Shown: positions 17,827 to 25,386, counted from the stretch's first letter. The stretch is DNA of 34,932 bases from Arenibacter nanhaiticus (GCF_900141935.1 NZ_FQYX01000036.1:1-34932), one strand, 5' to 3'. Notes: generated by a model not told the origin, from the letters alone. Numbers and translations are program-made.

Positions 17827-18861
17827 ATGAAACGCAGAAACTTTATTCAAAATACGAGTATAGCCACCATGGGCCTTATTACAGGGGCTCCGGTTTTAAA
17901 TGCCATGACGTCTTACAAGGATGCTATTATAGGCCATGGCACCCATAAGTATAAAATAGATCTCAACTGGGGTGCTTTAAATGCTAATTATTACCCGGTC
18001 AATGATTGCCATGAGATGGTACAGGACTCCAAGGGCAGAATACTCTTACTTACCAACAATACCAAGAATAATGTTATCATTTACGATAGGAAAGGAAACT
18101 TAATAGAAACCTGGGGAACTGATTACCCCGGTGCTCATGGCCTAACCCTAAAAAACGAAAATGGTACAGACATGTTATATATTGCCGACAACGTCAGGAA
18201 CGAAGTTATTAAAACGACGATTGACGGAAAGGTAGCACAGATATTTTCCTTCCCCAAAGAATCGGGAAAGTACCCTTCCAAAAACCAATATATCCCCACA
18301 GAAACAGCCGTTGCCGATAATGGCGATGTCTATATAGCCGATGGCTACGGAGAACAGTATATTATGCATTACAATGCCCAGGGGAAGCTGCTGAATACCT
18401 TTGGCGGCAAGGGAGATGCAGACCACCAATTTTACAATGCCCATGGTATTTGTATCGATAACAGAGATGCAGCCAACCCCACCCTTTTAATAACCGCACG
18501 CCAACAAAATAAACTCAAACGTTTTTCCATGGATGGGAAATACATCAACAGCATAGACCTTCCTGGCGCGTTTATTTGCAGACCCGTTATCGCAGGTAAA
18601 CATATCTACTTAGCCACCATTTGGTCTGGCGATGGGGATGAAGGATCTGGCTTTGTTTCTATATTGGACGAAAACAACACCTTAATTTCCGCCCCTGGTG
18701 GATCGGCACCTATCTATGAAAATGGTAAACTACATAAAATGCATCAGGCGATAAAAATTTTTCACCATCCACATGATGTCTGTGTAGATGATGATGAAAA
18801 CTTATACGTTGCCCAATGGAATTCGGGTAAAACCTACCCCATAAAACTCTCTCGTGTTTAA
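17827..18861 (+). CDS. Beta-propeller (NHL/6-bladed) protein with Tat-like signal
   Basis: I choose the ATG at 17827 (344 residues) rather than the upstream TTG at 17791. It gives a twin-arginine-like signal MKRRNFIQNTSIATMGLITGAPVLNA, whereas the upstream extension would bury the signal. The body has repeated blade motifs such as VQDSKGRILLLTN, GTDMLYIADN, DNGDVYIADG, GKLLNTFGGKGDADHQFYNAHGICID and HHPHDVCVDDDENLYVAQW. These resemble NHL-repeat proteins and the lyase domain of peptidylglycine-amidating enzymes. The conserved His residues hint at a metal site, but catalysis cannot be asserted. It is followed after 3 bases by the module-only lipoprotein, so the two form an operon, probably with the LytS/LytTR pair. 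An envelope sugar-processing or binding role is inferred from context. Confidence 0.8.
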   Translation: MKRRNFIQNTSIATMGLITGAPVLNAMTSYKDAIIGHGTHKYKIDLNWGALNANYYPVNDCHEMVQDSKGRILLLTNNTKNNVIIYDRKGNLIETWGTDYPGAHGLTLKNENGTDMLYIADNVRNEVIKTTIDGKVAQIFSFPKESGKYPSKNQYIPTETAVADNGDVYIADGYGEQYIMHYNAQGKLLNTFGGKGDADHQFYNAHGICIDNRDAANPTLLITARQQNKLKRFSMDGKYINSIDLPGAFICRPVIAGKHIYLATIWSGDGDEGSGFVSILDENNTLISAPGGSAPIYENGKLHKMHQAIKIFHHPHDVCVDDDENLYVAQWNSGKTYPIKLSRV

Positions 18862-18864
18862 AAT

Positions 18865-19668
18865 ATGAAATTAATAGTTCCTTATTTATTTGTTTGTTTG
18901 CTCTTCGCTTGCCAAGATTCTCCAAAGACAAATAATTTTGCGAGTACCGAAACTTTTCAATTAGCTTCGCCCATTCTTGAAGTGGACTCTGCATTGTTTA
19001 AAAATTCCGCCACCGTAGCACTTCTTTTTAACGTTCCAAATACCGTCTTGCGCTATACCACGGATGGAAAGGAGGTCTCCATGGATTCCGAAGTTTACAA
19101 AAAGCCGATATCCCTGAAAAAGTCCGCCCTCATAAAAGCCAAGGCCTTTCATATAGATTATTGGCCGAGTGATGAGTCGGTTATCCAAATAGCCAAAATA
19201 AAAAACAATATTTCCCATGCCGAAATTAAAGTATCTCCCTCCCCTCATCCCAATTATAGCGCGATGGGACCTGAAAGCTTAATAGACATGCAAAAAGGGA
19301 GCTTACAGTTTAGAAAGGGCGATAAATGGCTGGGATTTCAATCCGATATCATTACTATCGACTTAAAATTAGACAAGGAAATCAGTGCTTCCAAGGTATA
19401 CATAAGTACATTAATAGATCAGGGGTCATGGATTTTTTCTCCTGATTACATCACCATTTATGCCAACAATAAACAGATAGGGAGCAAATATTTGAAAGAT
19501 TCCGAAACTCAAATAGGGCAAAAACTTCAATATATCGAGGTTCCAGTAACGGAAAGCACCTATAACCAACTTAGGGTTTTAGTGCATAGCTTGGAAAAAA
19601 TCCCTTCTTGGCATCAAGCCACCGGTATGCAGCCCTGGATATTTATAGATGAAATATTATTAGAATAA
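18865..19668 (+). CDS. Module-only lipoprotein (chitobiase-type domain plus F5/8C-like domain)
   Basis: A 267-residue lipoprotein (lipobox LFAC, Cys16). After the linker there is a chitobiase C-terminal-type domain (about 40-110: VLRYTTDGKEVSMDSEVYKKPI...LIKAKAF). An F5/8C-like module follows (about 115-267: KGDKWLGFQSD, DQGSWIFSP, PSWHQATGMQPWIFIDEILLE). The same pair of modules, in the same order, ends GH92 B and the GH20 enzyme. Here no catalytic domain precedes them. It looks like a free-standing carbohydrate-binding or docking lipoprotein, perhaps a functional analogue of surface glycan-binding proteins. It is cotranscribed with the beta-propeller gene. The domain assignment is by eye from shared motifs; the binding function is inferred. 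Confidence 0.8.
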   Translation: MKLIVPYLFVCLLFACQDSPKTNNFASTETFQLASPILEVDSALFKNSATVALLFNVPNTVLRYTTDGKEVSMDSEVYKKPISLKKSALIKAKAFHIDYWPSDESVIQIAKIKNNISHAEIKVSPSPHPNYSAMGPESLIDMQKGSLQFRKGDKWLGFQSDIITIDLKLDKEISASKVYISTLIDQGSWIFSPDYITIYANNKQIGSKYLKDSETQIGQKLQYIEVPVTESTYNQLRVLVHSLEKIPSWHQATGMQPWIFIDEILLE

Positions 19669-19759
19669 AATGCTTTTCGCTGTTATTGACATTAAATAAC
19701 ATATGTCAACCAAAACATTACCGCTACCTTACAACTTTAGAAAGCACGGGTCAAATCCT

Positions 19760-20047
19760 CCGTTTCGGTACTCGGCCTATCTTCACCTCAAAAATGGATC
19801 TTTTACCCTAAGGCGTTTAAAGTTTAGGTTTACGCGGATACACAGCATTTTAAACCGGCACACACCTCTACACTGACCCAAAGAAACTAAGTTCTGATAT
19901 AAAGTTTAAGTATTTAGACCTAAGCATTCCACCTACCAAGACAAATTCTTCAAGGCAACTACTATAAACCAACAAAAGACCCCATCTTGGCATCCCAATC
20001 TGCGAGGAAAATGCTGGCCGTTTGTAGATGCGATAGTTTATAATTAA
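19760..20047 (+). pseudogene. Decayed second copy of the F5/8C-like C-terminal module
   Basis: The 487-base gap between the lipoprotein and the YeeE gene is not empty. In one plus frame 19982-20047 reads PSWHPNLRGKCWPFVDAIVYN followed by TAA, closely parallel to PSWHQATGMQPWIFIDEILLE at the end of the lipoprotein upstream. Before it, other frames read DIKFKYLDLSIPP (compare KLQYIEVPVTE) and KV-stop-VYADTQHF (compare KVYISTLIDQGSWIF). So homology continues through at least two frameshifts and a stop. This is a remnant of a tandem duplicate. The 5' limit is approximate. A hairpin TTGACAT/ATGTCAA lies at 19686-19709. Confidence 0.55.
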
Positions 20048-20131
20048 AGATCTTTTAAATTTACTGCCACCCCCAAACCTCCCAATTGGCAGTTTGTAAC
20101 AAATATTACACATCACCTTCAAGGAACCTCC

Positions 20132-20139
20132 TATATTTG
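20132..20139 (+). promoter_or_regulatory. Promoter -7 box for the YeeE/YedE pair
   Basis: TATATTTG matches the Bacteroidota -7 consensus TAnnTTTG exactly and lies 16 bases before the ATG at 20156, implying a very short leader. No TTG at the usual -33 distance is visible. Confidence 0.45.
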
Positions 20140-20155
20140 CTTAAAAACATTTTAT

Positions 20156-20713
20156 ATGGAATCGATTTTGCAACCTTGGCCTTGGTATGTAGCTGGCCCC
20201 TTAATCGCAACGGTAATGTTATTACTGATGTATTTTGGCAAGACCTTTGGAATGTCTTCGAATTTACGAACACTTTGTACCATTGGTGGTGCAGGTAAAT
20301 TTTCTGATTTTTTCAATTTCGATTGGAAAGCTCAACGGTGGAACCTTGTGGTGGTCTTAGGTGCTGTCATTGGTGGATTTATAGCCACTCAGTTCCTTTC
20401 GGACGGTTCTACAATGGCTTTAAGTTCCGACACCATTGCGGATTTAAGTGCCTTAGGCTTTAACAATGCAGGCGAAACCTTATTGCCTCCAGAGATTTAT
20501 AGCTGGGAGAATGTCCTTACCCTAAAAGGATTATCTATTTTAATTATTGGCGGATTCCTAGTAGGTTTTGGTACCCGTTACGCAGGCGGATGTTCTTCTG
20601 GCCATGCCATTACAGGCCTAAGCAACCTTCAATTACCTTCCTTAATCGCTGTAATCGGATTTTTTATCGGAGGCCTTATCATGACCCACTTTATTTTACC
20701 CTTAATATTCTAA
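20156..20713 (+). CDS. YeeE/YedE family membrane protein (first half of a split pair)
   Basis: A 185-residue membrane protein with about five hydrophobic segments. It carries the family motif GTRYAGGCSSGHAITG with its conserved cysteine, preceded by FLVGF. In YeeE/YedE (TsuA-like) transporters such cysteines lie along the path for thiosulfate or another sulfur compound. Full-length members are about 350 residues with two such halves; here the halves are separate genes. The stop is followed after 2 bases by the second half. No rhodanese, persulfide dioxygenase or TusA-like gene is visible next door, so the cargo remains inferred. Confidence 0.88.
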   Translation: MESILQPWPWYVAGPLIATVMLLLMYFGKTFGMSSNLRTLCTIGGAGKFSDFFNFDWKAQRWNLVVVLGAVIGGFIATQFLSDGSTMALSSDTIADLSALGFNNAGETLLPPEIYSWENVLTLKGLSILIIGGFLVGFGTRYAGGCSSGHAITGLSNLQLPSLIAVIGFFIGGLIMTHFILPLIF

Positions 20714-20715
20714 AA

Positions 20716-21129
20716 ATGAAATTTTTAAAATTCTTATTCGTCGGTATCTTCTTTGGAATTGTTTTAGTAAAATCTGAAGCCGTTTCATGGTACCGTATTT
20801 TCGAAATGTTCAAGTTTCAGTCTTTTCATATGTATGGCATTATAGGTACCGCTGTTTTTCTTGGCGTCCTTTTTGTCGCTGCCCTTAAGCGCTTTAAAGT
20901 AAAAAGCATAGAAGGCGAAGAACTTAAATTCATACCCAAGGACAAAAGCATTAGCAGGTATCTTTTGGGCGGTACCATCTTTGGATTAGGGTGGGCTTTG
21001 GCCGGTGCTTGTCCCGGCCCCATGTATGTTTTAGTGGGAACGGGGGTATTTTCTATGTTCATTGTGATCGCCGCTGCTCTTTTAGGAACTTTTGTCTATG
21101 GACTTTTAAGGAATAAACTACCGCATTAA
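20716..21129 (+). CDS. YeeE/YedE family membrane protein (second half of a split pair)
   Basis: A 137-residue membrane protein of the YeeE/YedE (DUF6691-like) type. I take the ATG at 20716, 2 bases after the stop of the partner; the longer open frame upstream overlaps that partner and is not a credible extension. It has four hydrophobic segments and the second cysteine motif, GWALAGACPGPMYVLVGTG. It probably assembles with the first half into one sulfur-compound transporter. The gene ends in a convergent gap facing clpS. Confidence 0.87.
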   Translation: MKFLKFLFVGIFFGIVLVKSEAVSWYRIFEMFKFQSFHMYGIIGTAVFLGVLFVAALKRFKVKSIEGEELKFIPKDKSISRYLLGGTIFGLGWALAGACPGPMYVLVGTGVFSMFIVIAAALLGTFVYGLLRNKLPH

Positions 21130-21303
21130 GCCTCGCTAACCGGTTCTGCCCCATTAGTCGTCTTAAGAAAAAAGGTCCAGGAAAACGGCCCTAAAACAGC
21201 TTATAGCCCCGCCAGCAATAGAAGGGCGGGATAAACAGTAGTGGATTCCAATAAATAGACCCCATCAGTCCTTAAGTTTTATAAACAGTGCATATTACTA
21301 TGG

Positions 21304-21381
21304 GCGTTCCCTCCTTCGTCGGTCGGGCCCTTAGCTGTATCCCTTGCCTTGCTGCGGGGATGCCGCCGCGGTCCCTAACGC
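21304..21381 (+). repeat. 78-base dispersed repeat, copy 1
   Basis: The repeat runs from GCGTTCCCTCC to CCCTAACGC, exactly 78 bases, with GCGTT/AACGC inverted ends. It is GC-rich in an AT-rich genome. It differs from copy 3 at six positions. Inside, GGGAT can pair with the later GTCCC, keeping a G-T wobble where the other copies have ATCCC. It lies between convergent genes. Confidence 0.85.
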
Positions 21382-21448
21382 AAAAAAGGCTCTCCATGAT
21401 GTGTTTTACCCGATTGAAAAAAAATGAACTCCTTGTCTTAAACAAAAT

Positions 21449-21486
21449 AAAAAAGGCGGCAACAATAATGTTATCGCCCTTTTTAT
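21449..21486 (-). terminator. Terminator downstream of clpS (probably bidirectional)
   Basis: AAAAAAGGCGGCAACA pairs imperfectly with TGTTATCGCCCTTTTT: A/T flanks, GGC/GCC and AACA/TGTT around a four-base loop. T runs on both strands suit both clpS on the minus strand and, as a backup, the YeeE pair on the plus strand. Confidence 0.6.
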
Positions 21487-21553
21487 TTTAAACATCTGAC
21501 CCTTAACCGAAAAATGGCCAAACACCATCTAAACGAAAGTTCCCTGCTATTGA

Positions 21554-21829
21554 TTAAATTATTTCTGCGCTCAATCCGGCTTGTAATAGCCTACTACAAC
21601 GCGATTTTAGGTCATTGTACTCACCAGTTTTAACGGTACACTTACCATTGTAATGCACAATTAAAGAACACTGTTCTGCCTGTTCCGGAGTATGGTCACA
21701 GGCCATGATCAAAGTTTCAATAACAAAATCAAAGGTATTGACTTCATCATTAAACAATACAAGTTCGTTTTGTGTTGTAATCGTCTCCTCTAAAAGAGTT
21801 TCTTCGAGGATTTTTTCCTTAGTACTCAT
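21554..21829 (-). CDS. clpS: ATP-dependent Clp protease adaptor ClpS
   Basis: A 91-residue cytoplasmic adaptor that delivers N-degron substrates to the ClpA/ClpC unfoldase. The family core is clear: LVLFNDEVNTFDFVIETL, HTPEQAEQCSLIVHYNGKCTVKTG and a C-terminal region rich in charged and hydrophobic residues. The acidic N-terminal tail (TKEKILEETLLEET) is typical of the flexible extension that enters ClpA. It starts 20 bases after prmA on the same strand, so it is the last gene of a tpiA-prmA-clpS unit. Confidence 0.93.
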   Translation of the reverse strand: MSTKEKILEETLLEETITTQNELVLFNDEVNTFDFVIETLIMACDHTPEQAEQCSLIVHYNGKCTVKTGEYNDLKSRCSRLLQAGLSAEII

Positions 21830-21849
21830 GAATGATATTTTATTCCCCT

Positions 21850-22686
21850 CTAAAATACGTATTTTACTGCAACCCAGTTGTTTTTTTCAAAATTATTTTC
21901 GAATTTCAACCCTACGGATTCGCATTTTTCGCTAATCATAGCAATATCTTCCTTGTAAAAACCGCTCAACAATAACACCCCATTAGGAGTAAGACATTTT
22001 ACATAGGTTGGGATATCTTCCAGAAGAATATTTCTATTAATATTAGCAATGATGACATCATATTTTTGATCGATCAGTAAACTGGCATCGCCTTCATAGA
22101 CTTTAATTTGTTCGCAGTTATTGCGCTGAATATTTTCCATAGCATTCAGATAACACCAGTTATCAATGTCAATAGCATCTATTTCCGAAGCACCTCTCAT
22201 AGCGGCTAAAATAGCCAACACCCCCGTGCCACTTCCCATATCCAAAACAGATTTCCCTTTAAAATCGATCTCCAGAATATGTTGCATCATCATATGGGTA
22301 GTTTCATGATGTCCTGTACCAAAACTCATTTTTGGTTCTATAACGATATCAAATTCTACCGCCGGCTTTTCGTGAAAAGGGGCTCGCACCACACATTTAT
22401 CCCCTACCTGAATAGCATTAAAGTTTTTTTCCCAGGTAGCATTCCAGTTTTCTTGTTCAATTTCTACGTACTCATATTCAATTGCGAACAAAGAGTTCTC
22501 TAAAATTGGCAATCCTTCCAAAATAGTTGGGTTCCAATCTTCTTTTTTAATATAGGCCTGTACCCCATCCTCGGTTTCTACAAAACTTTCGAATTGCACT
22601 TCTCCTAATTCAGCGATCAAAATATCTGATGCAGGTTGAACAGGGCTAACCTTAAAATTATATTCTATATAAATGCTATTTGCCAT
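21850..22686 (-). CDS. prmA: Ribosomal protein L11 methyltransferase PrmA
   Basis: A 278-residue SAM-dependent methyltransferase that methylates ribosomal protein L11. Motif I is DMGSGTGVLAILAAMRGA (near residue 147), preceded by MSFGTGHHETTHMM, with motif II IDAIDIDNWCYLNAMENI and the catalytic-loop motif VIIANINRNIL. The N-terminal domain (about 1-95) is the L11-recognition part. Length is normal for Bacteroidota. It follows tpiA by 85 bases containing a strong hairpin, and precedes clpS by 20 bases. Confidence 0.93.
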   Translation of the reverse strand: MANSIYIEYNFKVSPVQPASDILIAELGEVQFESFVETEDGVQAYIKKEDWNPTILEGLPILENSLFAIEYEYVEIEQENWNATWEKNFNAIQVGDKCVVRAPFHEKPAVEFDIVIEPKMSFGTGHHETTHMMMQHILEIDFKGKSVLDMGSGTGVLAILAAMRGASEIDAIDIDNWCYLNAMENIQRNNCEQIKVYEGDASLLIDQKYDVIIANINRNILLEDIPTYVKCLTPNGVLLLSGFYKEDIAMISEKCESVGLKFENNFEKNNWVAVKYVF

Positions 22687-22706
22687 CTTCTGTCTTTATT
22701 GAACAT

Positions 22707-22735
22707 CTAAGGGGCATTAAATAAATGCCCCTTAG
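22707..22735 (-). other. Strong intercistronic hairpin in the prmA leader
   Basis: CTAAGGGGCATT (22707-22718) and AATGCCCCTTAG (22724-22735) form a perfect 12-base-pair stem with a five-base loop, ending 20 bases before the prmA start. No T run follows, so it is not a standard terminator. A smaller CCCC-TT-GGGG element sits at 22740-22749. It could protect the tpiA transcript 3' end or modulate prmA translation. Confidence 0.55.
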
Positions 22736-22771
22736 AATTCCCCTTGGGGATATTATTTATTAGGAAATGGA

Positions 22772-23521
22772 TTAAATTGCTTTCACAATAGCCAAAAAGT
22801 CTTCAGCTACCAAGGAAGCACCTCCAATTAGTCCACCGTCCACATCTGGTTTAGAGAAAATCTCCACTGCATTAGAAGGTTTTACACTCCCTCCATAAAG
22901 AATAGAAACATTATCGGCTATGGTAGCATCATACGCTTCGGTAATAGTTTTACGAATAAAAGCGTGCATTTCCTGAGCTTGTTCTGGAGAAGCAGTCTCC
23001 CCGGTCCCAATGGCCCAAACAGGCTCATAAGCCAATACTATGTTACTCCAATCGGCTGCTTTAAGGGTAAATAAGGCGTTCTTTAATTGTGCTGCTACTA
23101 CCGCAAAATGATTTCCAGATTTACGGTCTTCCAATTCTTCGCCAAAACAAAACATCACTCTTAAATTCTTTGCCAATGCCGCACTTACCTTTTTAGCCAA
23201 GATTTCATCGGTTTCACCAAAATAGGCTCTTCTCTCCGAATGACCAATGATAACCGTCTTAATTCCTACTCCTATTAACATATCGGCAGAAACCTCTCCG
23301 GTAAAAGCACCATTTTCTGCAAAATGCATATTTTGTGCAATTACTTCTATGGAAGAAGATTCTAAAGTACGAACCGCTCCAGCTAAATTTACGAAGGAAG
23401 GGGCTACCATTACCTCGGCCGAAGTATTTGGCAATTTCGAGGAAAGCTCAGTTACCAAGGCTTCTGTTTCAGCCAAATTTTTATTCAGTTTCCAATTCCC
23501 TGCAACTATTTTACTTCTCAT
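22772..23521 (-). CDS. tpiA: Triosephosphate isomerase
   Basis: A 249-residue glycolytic TIM barrel interconverting dihydroxyacetone phosphate and glyceraldehyde 3-phosphate. Catalytic residues are visible: Asn9 and Lys11 (GNWKLN), His94 (IIGHSERR) and Glu166 (AYEPVWAIGTG). The phosphate-gripping loop 6 and the C-terminal GGSVKPSNA and GGASL motifs are intact. Length is standard. It lies between the DoxX gene (123 bases upstream) and prmA in a neighbourhood I recall as conserved in Flavobacteriia. Confidence 0.97.
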   Translation of the reverse strand: MRSKIVAGNWKLNKNLAETEALVTELSSKLPNTSAEVMVAPSFVNLAGAVRTLESSSIEVIAQNMHFAENGAFTGEVSADMLIGVGIKTVIIGHSERRAYFGETDEILAKKVSAALAKNLRVMFCFGEELEDRKSGNHFAVVAAQLKNALFTLKAADWSNIVLAYEPVWAIGTGETASPEQAQEMHAFIRKTITEAYDATIADNVSILYGGSVKPSNAVEIFSKPDVDGGLIGGASLVAEDFLAIVKAI

Positions 23522-23644
23522 TCCTTATCTTTTTTTATTCTATTTATTAAATTCCATCTATTGTAATTTCTTGTCTCCAAACCGTTTTCTATGAATATAT
23601 CCAAAGCAAAAAGGGAAAGGAACAAGACTTCGTTTGCAAAGTTC

Positions 23645-24742
23645 TTAAAATTTCAAATCCCCCAGGTCATTATAATGTACTTTTTGAACTATAGTTCCTT
23701 TCTCTAACAATAAAACGCCAGGGTTTGATCGAACAATGGTTTTTAAAGTAGTTTCGTCGGTAAAATAAAAGTCGAATCCAAATCGAAACTCCTTCTTTTT
23801 TCTGGCGGTAAATTCCGAATCGGAAGCCGACATTCCTATAACCTTGTAACCATTCTTCATGGCCTTATCTGTTGTTTCCTTGATCTCTTTAAAAGCGCCA
23901 TAATTACTTTTTCTTAGATCATAGGCTATCACCATCATCAACTTAGGCTCTTCCAATAATGCACTGGCAAAATCTTCCCCATCCTGCTCTATCGTAAAAT
24001 CGTGAATCGGGGGTTCATACCCTTTCACAATTTCCGTGGTTTCTACCCCTAACAATTCCCCATCGACTGTTGGATAATCTCCTTGGGTAACGATTACCTT
24101 TTCCTCCCCGTTAACGTCAAAGGTCCACGCATAGTCAAACACGGCTTTCGGAGCATCTTCGGGGACGCTCATTCCTTCGGTGATATTAGCACCAACTTTA
24201 TAAGGTCTAAAATCTATGGCCGGCAAATGGTGAAGCACATAATAGGCAAAAATAACAGAGACCATTAAACTTACTCCAACTACCAACCTTTTGGTCCTAT
24301 CCCCAAAAAGAGGATTTAGGTGCTGCATCCCTACAAACAAAACAATTATTAGCACTAATAAAATTATATCCTTAGTAAAGGATTCCCAAGGGGTGAGTTT
24401 TATTGCATCGCCAAAACAGCCACAATCTGTCACCTTATTAAAGTAAGCCGAATAAAAAGTTAGAAAGGTGAAAAACACAATCATCACAAGTAAACTCCAT
24501 ACCGTTAGTTTCACTTTAAAACCCAACAATAGCATAATCCCCAATAAGACCTCAAAAACAACCAAAATTAAAGCCAGTTCTAAGGCATAAGGTTCCAAAA
24601 AAGCTATATCCAATACCCCTGGACTAAAATATTCCTCTAATTTAAAAGAGAACCCCACAGGGTCATTCAGTTTTATAAATCCGCTAATAATAAATAATAC
24701 CCCAACAATGAGCCTGCTAAACCCTACTAAGTATTTCATCAA
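23645..24742 (-). CDS. DoxX-family membrane protein with thioredoxin-like C-terminal domain
   Basis: A 365-residue protein. Residues 1-165 form about four to five membrane segments of the DoxX/MauE type (RLIVGVLFIISGFIKLNDPVGFSFKLEEYF...), including the TDCGCFGD cysteine motif seen in this Bacteroidota group. A periplasmic part (about 180-240) and a C-terminal region (about 250-365: LMMVIAYDLRKSNYGAFKEI, VIGMSASDSEF, NPGVLLLEKGTIVQKVHYNDL) with thioredoxin-like layout follow; the usual CxxC is absent there. The exact role is unknown; redox or quinone-linked functions are proposed for the family. It lies upstream of tpiA. Confidence 0.8.
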   Translation of the reverse strand: MMKYLVGFSRLIVGVLFIISGFIKLNDPVGFSFKLEEYFSPGVLDIAFLEPYALELALILVVFEVLLGIMLLLGFKVKLTVWSLLVMIVFFTFLTFYSAYFNKVTDCGCFGDAIKLTPWESFTKDIILLVLIIVLFVGMQHLNPLFGDRTKRLVVGVSLMVSVIFAYYVLHHLPAIDFRPYKVGANITEGMSVPEDAPKAVFDYAWTFDVNGEEKVIVTQGDYPTVDGELLGVETTEIVKGYEPPIHDFTIEQDGEDFASALLEEPKLMMVIAYDLRKSNYGAFKEIKETTDKAMKNGYKVIGMSASDSEFTARKKKEFRFGFDFYFTDETTLKTIVRSNPGVLLLEKGTIVQKVHYNDLGDLKF

Positions 24743-24833
24743 ACCTATTTTATTTTATGGTTACTTACTATATTTTCATTATCAAGTCTCCTTTGGAACT
24801 TGAGTAATTTTGATCTATTTCTAATCCGATTAC

Positions 24834-25376
24834 CTACTCCACGGCATTCAGATGAATCATGGCAAAAACAGCATAATTGATCATATCCTGATAATTGGCA
24901 TCTATCCCTTCGCTAACCAAGGTTTTCCCTTTATTGTCCTCAATTTGTTTTACCCTTAATAACTTCTGTAAAATAAGATCGGTCAAGGAACTCACCCGCA
25001 TATCTCTCCACGCTTCGCCGTAATCGTGATTTTTATTCTCCATTAGGTTTTTTGTAATCCCTATATGCTTATCGAACAAGCTTACTGCTTCTTCAGCCGA
25101 AAGATCGGGTTGGGTAACGACCCCTTTTTCCAATTGTACCAATGCCATTATGGAATAATTTATAATTCCAATAAATTCAGATTGCGCATCTTCAGCTACT
25201 TTTTGCGCTACATTTTCTTGTAAACTTCTAATTCGCTGAGCCTTGATATAAATTTGATCGGTAAGTGAGGGAAGCCTTAAAATTCGCCATGCACTACCAT
25301 AGTCTTGCATTTTCTTAAGGAATAAATCCCGACAAATTTTAATGACAGCATCGTACTGCTCGGATGTATTGTGCAT
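24834..25376 (-). CDS. DUF1599 protein with two tandem copies of the domain
   Basis: A 180-residue cytoplasmic protein made of two similar halves: DYGSAWRILRLPSLTDQIYIKAQRI near residue 40 and DYGEAWRDMRVSSLTDLILQKLLRV near residue 120. Each is followed by a helix containing an IDxxNY or MINYAVFA motif. The repeat implies an internal duplication and a pseudo-dimeric fold. DUF1599 has been likened to nucleotide-related all-alpha proteins, but I know of no demonstrated function. It is divergent from folP and precedes the DoxX gene by 91 bases. Confidence 0.85.
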   Translation of the reverse strand: MHNTSEQYDAVIKICRDLFLKKMQDYGSAWRILRLPSLTDQIYIKAQRIRSLQENVAQKVAEDAQSEFIGIINYSIMALVQLEKGVVTQPDLSAEEAVSLFDKHIGITKNLMENKNHDYGEAWRDMRVSSLTDLILQKLLRVKQIEDNKGKTLVSEGIDANYQDMINYAVFAMIHLNAVE

Positions 25377-25386
25377 GTAATCTTTC

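Larger units (their letters stand above)
21130..21553. other. Convergent intergenic region without a gene
   Basis: This gap separates the convergent YeeE pair and clpS. It holds a hairpin CCCGCC/GGCGGG (21208-21230) with no T run, one copy of the 78-base repeat (21304-21381) and a terminator (21449-21486). A short open frame across the repeat (21288-21491) is not a credible gene. Confidence 0.6.

Noticed and set aside
19868-20122. Minus-strand open frame of 84 codons
   Set aside because: It is the reverse-strand shadow of the decayed F5/8C-like module and has no recognisable motif.
20590-20715. Longer N-terminus for the second YeeE half
   Set aside because: It overlaps the first half in another frame. 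The ATG at 20716 lies 2 bases after the preceding stop and starts a hydrophobic segment.
21288-21491. Open frame across the first 78-base repeat
   Set aside because: The frame is created by the GC-rich repeat, which has the same DNA in non-coding positions elsewhere; there is no protein motif.
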